NCBI GenBank assembly: GCA_023251285.1
Contig: JAHEZB010000188.1
Span: 1-5,686 of the forward strand
Length of the DNA: 5,686 nucleotides
Direction of reading: 5' to 3'
DNA from: Chitinophagaceae bacterium
GTDB lineage: Bacteria > Bacteroidota > Bacteroidia > Chitinophagales > Chitinophagaceae
Shown here one piece after another: positions 1 to 5,686 of the stretch (positions within the stretch are counted from its first letter, which is position 1; the number at the start of each line of letters is the position of its first letter). The notes under the pieces were generated by a model, which ran no database searches, was not told the origin of the DNA, and saw only the letters and a program-made list of their open reading frames with translations. The translations under genes were made by a program, and so were the position numbers.

Positions 1-1691
1 AGCTCCTGGTGCGTTCCCATTTCCTTTATTTCACCTTTATCCAAAACCATTATTTTATTCGCTTTGCGAATGGTAGATAAACGATGCGCGATGACGATCG
101 AGGTTCTGCCACTTATGAGTTTGTCAATCGCATGTTGTATCAGCATTTCACTTTCACTGTCAATAGAAGAAGTTGCTTCATCCAAAATCAAAATCGATGG
201 ATTATATAAAAGTGCACGGATAAAGGATAACAACTGGCGCTGGCCAAGAGAAAGTGTAGCGCCTCTTTCCATCACATTATAATCATAACCGCCGGGCAAT
301 TTCATCAGGAAATTATGAACGCCAATCATTTTCGCCGCTTCAATTGCCTGTTCTCTTTTGATAGCAGGATTTCTCAAAGTAATATTGTCCAAAACAGAAC
401 CGCTGAATAAAAAAACATCCTGCAAAACCACGGCTATCCTACTTCTCAGGAAATCAACATCATAATCTTTGATATTCCGATCGTCTATTTTTATTTCTCC
501 TTTACTGATCGGATAAAGACGATTTAATAAACTGATGATTGACGTTTTGCCACTTCCCGTGTGTCCCACGATTGCGAGCGTTTCGCCAGGATTTATCTTA
601 AAATTAATATTCCTTAAAACATAATTTTCTTTGTTGTAAGCAAACCACACATGTTTAAATTCCACTTCTCCTTTTATGATTCCGGAATGAATGCCGTTGT
701 GCCTATTTGCGGTTACATCTTCGTTTTCCAAAACTTTAAAAACCCTTTCGCTTGCGACCATTCCCATTTGCAATACATTGAATTTATCAGCGATTTGCCG
801 TAAAGGCCTAAACAACAAATTCAGGTACATAATAAAGGCAATGATTACACCTGCATTGGCTGAATAATTTCCACCCCACCAAACCAACAAACCAATAGAA
901 AACGCTAGGACAATTTCAACAACAGGGAAAAAAACCGAGTACGCAAAAATCGCTTTGATATTTGCATTGCGATGTTGTTTGTTGATTTCATTGAACTTAT
1001 TAAATTCTTTATCTTCGACTGCAAAAGCCTGTACCACACTCATTCCTGTAATATGTTCCTGAACAAAAGCGTTCAATGCAGCTACCGCATTTCTCACTTT
1101 TATAAACGATTTATTTACGCTTTCTTTAAAAAAATAAGTAGCAACGATGAGAATCGGAAAAGGTGCAAGACTTATCAGCGACAGCCGCCAATCCTCGAAA
1201 AACATAAACAACAAAATAGAAATAATGGACAACAAATCAGAGATGATCGGTATCAATCCGTTTGCAAAAATATCATTGATAGATTCTATATCGTTTATTG
1301 TCCTTGTGGTTAATGTTCCAATCGGCGTCTTATCAAATTGCCGGAGATTCAAACTCAATACTTTTTTATAAACGGTTACCCGCAAATCCTTTACTACCGT
1401 TTGTCCCAACCACGAGGTAATAAATCCGAAATAGAAGCGCAACGCAGTTTCCAGCAGCAACATCCCTATCTGGATAATAGTGATAAGAATAAGCCAATGC
1501 ATGTTTTTATCCTTAATGAAAACATTTACTGTGTACTGAATCAAATACGGACGGAGTGGAGAAAGAACAGCAAGAATTATAGAAAGAAATATGGAGGCAT
1601 AGATTTTATTTTTGTAAGGCAGCGCATACGCAAATACGTTTTTCAGAACAGTAAGATCCATTAATTTTTTACGCTGTTTCTTTTCCTCCAT
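1..1691 (-). CDS. ABC exporter, fused permease and ATPase (MsbA/MdlB type), C-terminus cut by window edge
   Basis: This is an inner-membrane half-transporter that should dimerise and use ATP to export a lipid, drug or peptide; the substrate cannot be read from sequence. 563 codons are present from ATG 1691, and the last 20-40 residues lie beyond base 1. The N-terminal half (about residues 20-300) is a six-helix exporter membrane domain, with hydrophobic stretches near 31-52, 66-86, 144-165, 168-187, 249-270 and 281-297. The nucleotide-binding domain follows: A-loop Tyr352, Walker A GHTGSGKT (376-383), Q-loop Gln424, signature LSLGQRQ (480-486), Walker B LILDEAT (501-507) with catalytic Glu505, D-loop SSID (508-511) and H-loop His536. 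All catalytic motifs are intact, so the gene looks functional. The signature has Leu where LSGGQ is usual; MdlB-like exporters show similar changes. ATG codon 11 (base 1661) is an alternative start, because the candidate promoter almost abuts codon 1. It lies downstream of the receptor gene on the same strand, 161 bases away, so it is probably a separate transcript. Confidence 0.93.
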   Translation of the reverse strand, partial: MEEKKQRKKLMDLTVLKNVFAYALPYKNKIYASIFLSIILAVLSPLRPYLIQYTVNVFIKDKNMHWLILITIIQIGMLLLETALRFYFGFITSWLGQTVVKDLRVTVYKKVLSLNLRQFDKTPIGTLTTRTINDIESINDIFANGLIPIISDLLSIISILLFMFFEDWRLSLISLAPFPILIVATYFFKESVNKSFIKVRNAVAALNAFVQEHITGMSVVQAFAVEDKEFNKFNEINKQHRNANIKAIFAYSVFFPVVEIVLAFSIGLLVWWGGNYSANAGVIIAFIMYLNLLFRPLRQIADKFNVLQMGMVASERVFKVLENEDVTANRHNGIHSGIIKGEVEFKHVWFAYNKENYVLRNINFKINPGETLAIVGHTGSGKTSIISLLNRLYPISKGEIKIDDRNIKDYDVDFLRSRIAVVLQDVFLFSGSVLDNITLRNPAIKREQAIEAAKMIGVHNFLMKLPGGYDYNVMERGATLSLGQRQLLSFIRALLYNPSILILDEATSSIDSESEMLIQHAIDKLISGRTSIVIAHRLSTIRKANKIMVLDKGEIKEMGTHQE

Positions 1692-1695
1692 CGCA

Positions 1696-1703
1696 CAAAT
1701 TTA
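1696..1703 (-). promoter_or_regulatory. Candidate Bacteroidota -7 element for the ABC exporter gene
   Basis: Read on the minus strand this is TAAATTTG, an exact match to the TAnnTTTG -7 consensus of Bacteroidota housekeeping promoters. No TTG is seen at the expected -33 distance, which weakens the call. Transcription would start about 5-7 bases downstream, at or just inside the first ATG (1691). The mRNA would then be nearly leaderless, or translation would use the ATG at 1661. Confidence 0.4.
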
Positions 1704-1852
1704 AAACGAAAAACGGAGATGAGATTTTTTTGAGAAGCGTAAAAAGCCGGTAATTCTATTTTGATGCGAAAAATCACAAAAACATTCATCCCAAAAAATT
1801 AAATAAAACCAAGAATCAACGATATTTATCTTTTTACTGATTTCATATTTTA

Positions 1853-3916
1853 CTACATTTTATTTAACCTGAAAACAATCCCTGCATAATAATTTCTTCC
1901 CGGAGCTACATTATAATACCGGCCGGCGGCGGCATTAATATCATTACCAAGGCTGTACTTTGTATCAAAAAGATTATCCGCTCCTGCAAAAATTTCAACG
2001 CCTATTTTTTTCTTAATTTCTTTTTTGAAACCTATCCTTGCTCCTAAAAGATTATAAGAAGAAGCATAAGCGGAATTGGCATCGTTTAAGGCGATTTTGT
2101 CTGTATAATTGTAAGTAACATTCAGATAACAGCCGCTCTTTGATGTAAGATCAAGACCAGCCACCACTACATTTGGTGCTGTGCCGGGTAATTGATTCTT
2201 TGAAAAATCATCGGTTACCTGTTTAAAACTTCCATAATGAAAATCATGCAAAGCATAACTGCTCCATACTTTTGCTGAATTAATGAAGTTATGTGGCGCG
2301 GAAATGAACCGGTAAGAAACGTAACTTTCCAAACCTTTTTGTTTAACGGAACCCGCATTGACATAATAATAAACCCCATCCACATCTATGCGTTGTACAA
2401 TGGTATTTTTCAGATCGAAGAAAAAACTACTCATATCAAAGAAGATCTTATTTTGTAAAAGCGTGCCTTTAATTCCTAACTCATAATCAGTTCCTTCTTC
2501 CGGTTGCAGATGGGTACCAAATAATCCATCGGAACGAAGTACTTCTGAAACGGTTGGAGGAGAGAATCCGCGGGAAATACTCGTATAAACAGAAACGTTT
2601 TTACCAATTTCTTTGAGAACTGCAATATGTGGTGGAAGCTGATTTTTAAAAATTCTTTCTTGTGTGGTAGATGGTCTTGCTGAAAGATGAACCATTTCGA
2701 TGGATGATTTATTTAGGCTCACGCCGCCCGTAACCGTCCATCCATGGGCGAATTTTAAATCTGCCTGCGCAAAGAACATATATTGCCAGTTGTTTAAATT
2801 ATCGTCGGATTGTAAAGAGTCGGCAACTCCGGATTTATTGCCATAATCCCTTGTATTAAAAAAGCCCTTTTGCGCTTCTGTTCCAAAGTCAAGCTGGAAG
2901 CTGGTTTTACCGATTTGCTTTTTATATTCAAAAACGCTTCTGCCGCCGAAATGAGGTTCTTTCCGCATTTCATATACTCTTATACCCGGATTGATAAAAT
3001 CAGTGTAGGACCCATACAAAGAAGTGGTATTGTGCCAGTGATCATTAAATGCGTATTCATTGCTGAAGCCGATCAAAAAATTCTTTTGATAAATCGCCGC
3101 CTTGTTTTTCACTGCTCCCGGTTGAGATCCAGAACCGGGCCTGGCCTGTTTAGCATCAGCATTATATTGGGCAAGAGTTAATCCACCAGGTGTTTGGTAA
3201 TAAAGATCACCATAAGACATGTAGGTATGCAGCGTTTGTTTGTCATTTATTCTCAATTCATTTTCCCAGGTAGCAATATCTTTCCGCATTTTTGATTGTT
3301 GCCTGTAGCCATCGCTCGTTTGATGAGAATAGTTGAAACTGTTTTTTCGCTTAGCATCACCGGCTTTTACATTGATATTAACGCTATTGGTATTAAAGCT
3401 ACCGCTGGTATAATTAAGAGAAATTCCCTGTTGCCAGGCGGCAGGCAAAGTATGTATCAACATGGTGCCGCCAATGCCTGCTCCATACAAACTGCTCGTC
3501 GGCCCTTTGATAATTTCAATGGAATTAAAATTATAAAAGCTCAGTTGATTTAAATAAGTATTACCGCTTGGATCAGTAAGTGGAATATCATTGAGATAAA
3601 TCTTCACATCGCGTACACCGAATGGCGAACGTAAAGAACTACCGCGGATGTTGAGCCGGTAACTGCCGGGTGAACGCTCTTCCATGCTTACTCCGGGAAT
3701 AATATTTAAAGCAGGTAATATGCTCATATTACTGAACCGGTTTAATTGTGCCTGCCCGGTAACGCTTACCGGAGCTGCCACATCAATCAACCTCCGGTTT
3801 TGTTCATAAGCTCTGACGATTACATTTTCCAACATTTTAACAGAATCAGCATTATTAACGGTTTGCGCGGCTACCGTATCTGCGAGAAATAAAAAAAAGA
3901 TAAAAATAATTTTCAT
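1853..3916 (-). CDS. TonB-dependent outer-membrane receptor, FecA/siderophore-receptor-like
   Basis: This is a 22-strand outer-membrane barrel with an N-terminal plug that imports a scarce ligand using TonB-ExbBD energy; a ferric chelate is most likely, but the ligand is not determined. The protein is 687 residues. Residues 1-18 are a signal peptide (Lys2, hydrophobic core, cleavage near AAQ). A TonB-box-like ENVIVRA lies at 30-36. The plug spans about 44-160 and includes LNIRGSS (88-94), VKIYLNDIPL (104-113) and IEIIKGPTSSLYGAGIGG (133-150). Barrel landmarks are SRGFSPPTVSE (448-458), QPEEGTDYELGIKG (471-484), NAGSVKQKGLE (520-530), DNLFDTKY (647-654) and APGRNYY (671-677). There is no N-terminal carboxypeptidase-like domain and no partner SusD gene, which argues against a glycan-uptake SusC protein. 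The frame is open up to ATG 3976, but that start would put 20 residues before the signal peptide and would span the promoter at 3941-3948, so 3916 is chosen. The final strand ends FRLNKM rather than in a terminal Phe. Confidence 0.92.
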   Translation of the reverse strand: MKIIFIFFLFLADTVAAQTVNNADSVKMLENVIVRAYEQNRRLIDVAAPVSVTGQAQLNRFSNMSILPALNIIPGVSMEERSPGSYRLNIRGSSLRSPFGVRDVKIYLNDIPLTDPSGNTYLNQLSFYNFNSIEIIKGPTSSLYGAGIGGTMLIHTLPAAWQQGISLNYTSGSFNTNSVNINVKAGDAKRKNSFNYSHQTSDGYRQQSKMRKDIATWENELRINDKQTLHTYMSYGDLYYQTPGGLTLAQYNADAKQARPGSGSQPGAVKNKAAIYQKNFLIGFSNEYAFNDHWHNTTSLYGSYTDFINPGIRVYEMRKEPHFGGRSVFEYKKQIGKTSFQLDFGTEAQKGFFNTRDYGNKSGVADSLQSDDNLNNWQYMFFAQADLKFAHGWTVTGGVSLNKSSIEMVHLSARPSTTQERIFKNQLPPHIAVLKEIGKNVSVYTSISRGFSPPTVSEVLRSDGLFGTHLQPEEGTDYELGIKGTLLQNKIFFDMSSFFFDLKNTIVQRIDVDGVYYYVNAGSVKQKGLESYVSYRFISAPHNFINSAKVWSSYALHDFHYGSFKQVTDDFSKNQLPGTAPNVVVAGLDLTSKSGCYLNVTYNYTDKIALNDANSAYASSYNLLGARIGFKKEIKKKIGVEIFAGADNLFDTKYSLGNDINAAAGRYYNVAPGRNYYAGIVFRLNKM

Positions 3917-3940
3917 TCGAAACAATAATTCATTCAGACA

Positions 3941-3948
3941 CAAAAGTA
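3941..3948 (-). promoter_or_regulatory. Candidate -7 element for the TonB-dependent receptor gene
   Basis: The minus strand reads TACTTTTG, an exact TAnnTTTG match. Transcription would begin near 3934-3936 and leave a leader of about 20 bases before ATG 3916. No good -33 TTG is seen upstream (the region near 3968-3970 reads GGG), so the promoter may be weak or activator-dependent. Its position inside the longer open frame favours the 3916 start. Confidence 0.5.
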
Positions 3949-3986
3949 GCCCCAAAAACCTTCCGCTCCCTTGCATAAAATTTTGC

Positions 3987-4004
3987 TTTATTATTTTTAA
4001 TAAA
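3987..4004. repeat. Perfect 7-base inverted repeat, possible operator between divergent genes
   Basis: TTTATTA (3987-3993) and TAATAAA (3998-4004) are exact reverse complements separated by four T. The 18-base element sits between the two divergent promoters and ends three bases before the TTTTTG -33 element of the lyase gene. Its placement suits a dimeric regulator binding site. It is made only of A and T in an AT-rich gap, so it could be chance. It resembles AT-rich metal-regulator sites only in general composition, and I cannot name the regulator. Confidence 0.3.
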
Positions 4005-4007
4005 TTC

Positions 4008-4040
4008 TTTTTGTGCTGCTGCTGCTTTTGGCAACATTTG
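4008..4040 (+). promoter_or_regulatory. Candidate -33/-7 promoter for the cystathionine beta-lyase gene
   Basis: A -33 element TTTTTG (4008-4013) is followed by a 19-base spacer and AACATTTG (4033-4040), which matches TAnnTTTG at five of its six fixed bases. This spacing is typical of Bacteroidota housekeeping promoters. Transcription would start near 4046, giving a leader of about 30 bases that is A-rich before ATG 4077 and has no Shine-Dalgarno sequence. A competing -7 candidate, TGCTTTTG (4023-4030), also has one mismatch but poorer -33 spacing. Confidence 0.5.
4015..4026 (+). repeat. Short GCT trinucleotide repeat (four units) in the promoter spacer
   Basis: Four exact GCT units lie between the candidate -33 and -7 elements of the lyase promoter. 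Gain or loss of a unit would change the spacer by three bases. Four units is short for a slippage-prone tract, so this may be incidental. Confidence 0.6.
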
Positions 4041-4076
4041 TGTTCTTAAATGAGTCTTTACTGAAAAAATAAAAAA

Positions 4077-5252
4077 ATGATAGATCCAAAAACAGTGTCG
4101 AACATTTTAAACGAATTAGGCGAAGACCGCGAAGATTATTTTAATGCCATTGCACCGCCGATCATGCAGACAAGCAATTTTGCTTTTAAAAAAGTGGACG
4201 ATTTTCGCGATGCGCTTGAAAATGAATCTTCCCGGTATCTTTACAGTCGGGGAATAAATCCTACTGTGCAGATCCTGTCTCAAAAACTTGCTGCCCTTGA
4301 TTGTGCTGAGGATTGCCTGGTTTTTAACAGTGGTGCTGCCGCGATTTTTACGTGCGTATTTGCGAATATAAAAAGTGGCGATCATATTATTTCTGTGGAG
4401 AAACCTTACACGTGGGCGCAGAAAATGTTTAATAATGTTTTACCAAGATTCAATGTATCTGTGACCTATGTAGATGGCAGAAATATTGAAAATTTCGAAA
4501 AAGCGATTCAGCCAAATACAACACTTATTTATCTTGAATCACCCAATAGCTGGAGTTTTTATTTACAGGATCTCGCGGCTGTTGCCAAATTAGCAAGATC
4601 AAAAAAAATAATAACGATTTGCGATAACAGCTATTGCACGCCCTTGTATCAAAGGCCGATCCAACTGGGCATTGATCTTACATTGCAAAGTGCCACCAAA
4701 TATATTAATGGCCACAGCGATGTAGTCGCGGGAGTTTTGAGCGGAACGAAAGCAATGGTAAAAAAAATCTTTAGCAGCGAATACATGAACATGGGAATTG
4801 GCACTACGCCTTTTAACGCATGGCTGCTGATACGCGGCTTAAGAACGCTGCAGGTGAGACTTACACGAATTTCTGAAACGACACAAATCATCGTAAACTA
4901 TTTAAAAAGCCATGAGGAAGTAGAAGATCTTACCTTTCCTTTTGACAAAGATTTCCCGCAATACGACCTGGCAAAAAAACAAATGGATGGCGCCTGTGGA
5001 TTGTTTTCATTTTATGTAAAAACTGATTCCATTAAAAAGATTGAGCTGTTTTGTGAAAGCCTGCAGCACATCATCATGGCAGTAAGCTGGGGAGGTTATG
5101 AATCTTTAATTATGCCAAATTGCGCCTCGATAAAAGAAGAAGATTTTGATGCAAGTAATAAAGAACAAAGAAAACTGAGAATGTATGTTGGTCTGGAAGA
5201 TCCGCAATATATTATTGAAGATCTGGAGCGAGGGTTTGCTGCAATGAAATGA
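4077..5252 (+). CDS. metC: Cystathionine beta-lyase, MetC-type PLP enzyme of the Cys/Met metabolism family
   Basis: The predicted reaction is L-cystathionine to homocysteine, pyruvate and ammonia, the step before methionine synthase, in the cytoplasm. Related C-S lyase activity on cystine or other thioethers is possible. The protein has 391 residues, against about 395 for the E. coli enzyme. Landmarks in order are YSRGINPT with Tyr56 and Arg58 (PLP phosphate contact from the partner subunit), SGAAAI (85-90), Tyr111 (stacks on PLP), ESPNSWSFYLQDL (154-166), Asp183 (pairs with the PLP ring nitrogen), SATKY with Schiff-base Lys208, GHSD (212-215), RGLRTL (253-258), SWGGYESL (337-344) and Arg368 in LRMYVGLED (substrate carboxylate). 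The SWGGYES segment, GAAA loop and ESPNS loop fit the MetC subgroup as I recall it, better than cystathionine gamma-synthase or gamma-lyase, which usually carry SLGG.ES, GMAA and ESP.NP. The start follows an A-rich leader with no in-frame alternative nearby. It is divergent from the receptor gene, 160 bases away, and no partner gene follows. Family certainty is high; substrate is inferred. Confidence 0.9.
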   Translation: MIDPKTVSNILNELGEDREDYFNAIAPPIMQTSNFAFKKVDDFRDALENESSRYLYSRGINPTVQILSQKLAALDCAEDCLVFNSGAAAIFTCVFANIKSGDHIISVEKPYTWAQKMFNNVLPRFNVSVTYVDGRNIENFEKAIQPNTTLIYLESPNSWSFYLQDLAAVAKLARSKKIITICDNSYCTPLYQRPIQLGIDLTLQSATKYINGHSDVVAGVLSGTKAMVKKIFSSEYMNMGIGTTPFNAWLLIRGLRTLQVRLTRISETTQIIVNYLKSHEEVEDLTFPFDKDFPQYDLAKKQMDGACGLFSFYVKTDSIKKIELFCESLQHIIMAVSWGGYESLIMPNCASIKEEDFDASNKEQRKLRMYVGLEDPQYIIEDLERGFAAMK

Positions 5253-5686
5253 TTTTTTTCATGACAGTCGACGAAGAAATAAAGCAAATTCTTTTTCAGC
5301 TATAAGATTTAATGAGTTGAAATGCATAAAACTAAAAATGCCTGAAAAGGATTAAAAAATAAAGACCTTGTCGGTGAGATTTAGTTAAAAGGACATGTTT
5401 TCTGCGATATTAAATAAGCGAAAACCACTTACACTCGAAATTTCCGCAAATGTGTCAGGAACTTGGTGTTTCGTGTGATATCTTGTTATCGTTGCTATAT
5501 TGCAAGCCGATTTTCCCCTTCTCCTAATTTTTAATTTCACAGGAAACAAAGAAATATTTCCTTTTTGTATTTTCGTTTTCATCCAAAGAACAAATACAAG
5601 ATGGTAACACAAGTATGAGCGACAAGATGAATACCAGCAGTTATTAAACATTTAAAGTTTAGATTTTCCTGGTAGTGAATGTATGC
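5253..5686. other. 434 bases with no supportable gene
   Basis: I read this stretch in both directions and found no coding region with recognisable protein character, no tRNA or rRNA segment and no insertion-sequence end. A minus-strand open frame of 88 codons (5385-5651) has no promoter or A-rich start context and no familiar motif. No convincing terminator follows the lyase stop: ATGAAA (5244-5249) and TTTCAT (5257-5262) could form a weak six-pair stem that overlaps the stop codon, but no T-run follows it. The right end may be leader or control DNA for a gene beyond the window. Confidence 0.6.

Noticed and set aside
64..1664. Several plus-strand open frames of 72-113 codons
   Set aside because: They lie antisense to the ABC exporter, whose minus-strand frame is unbroken with all ATPase motifs in order; they are shadows.
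2870..3553. Plus-strand open frames of 85 and 103 codons
   Set aside because: They lie antisense to the receptor gene, which is continuous with plug and barrel motifs; they have no motifs of their own.
3917..4076. Cobalamin or S-adenosylmethionine riboswitch upstream of the receptor or lyase
   Set aside because: The predicted leaders are only about 20 and 30 bases, far too short, and no conserved riboswitch core was seen.
5244..5262. Possible terminator hairpin ATGAAA/TTTCAT at the lyase stop codon
   Set aside because: The stem is weak and AT-rich, overlaps the coding end, and is followed by ATGACAG instead of a T-run.
5261..5305. A 14-codon open frame (MTVDEEIKQILFQL) starting eight bases after the lyase stop
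   Set aside because: It is too short to support, has no known family, and similar frames arise by chance; reading on past its stop reveals no remnant of a longer gene.
5596..5629. Direct repeat ACAAGATG (5596-5603 and 5622-5629)
   Set aside because: Eight bases twice in a 34-base span of AT-rich DNA is not enough to call a regulatory array or a mobile-element footprint.
5385..5651. An 88-codon minus-strand open frame to the right of the lyase gene
   Set aside because: It has no recognisable motif, no TAnnTTTG element or A-rich start context, and a composition rich in Cys, Arg and Ser that looks like random translation of AT-rich DNA.

Overview
The window looks like an ordinary chromosomal stretch from a Bacteroidota bacterium, possibly of the Chitinophagales type. 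The DNA is AT-rich, start codons follow A-rich leaders with no Shine-Dalgarno sequence, and TAnnTTTG-type -7 promoter elements lie before the genes. The proteins have relatives throughout the phylum. The phylum call is inference; nothing here fixes the genus.

Layout, left to right. Positions 1-1691 (minus strand) hold most of a fused permease/ATPase ABC exporter of the MsbA/MdlB type, cut at its C-terminus by the window edge. A 161-base gap follows, carrying a candidate promoter for it. Positions 1853-3916 (minus) encode a complete TonB-dependent outer-membrane receptor of the iron-siderophore/FecA-like kind. A 160-base divergent control region (3917-4076) holds a promoter for each flanking gene and a perfect AT-only inverted repeat. 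Positions 4077-5252 (plus) encode a complete PLP-dependent enzyme that matches cystathionine beta-lyase (MetC) motif by motif. The last 434 bases (5253-5686) contain no gene I can support.

The three genes do not form an obvious pathway. The receptor would take up a scarce ligand (most likely a ferric chelate) across the outer membrane. The exporter would move an unknown lipid or drug-like substrate across the inner membrane. The lyase would make homocysteine for methionine synthesis. The receptor and lyase share a divergent promoter region, which allows common control but does not prove it. I found no mobile element, CRISPR array, RNA gene or clearly novel system. The most useful observations are a corrected start for the receptor, supported by a signal peptide and a promoter inside the longer reading frame, and the MetC-type active site of the lyase.
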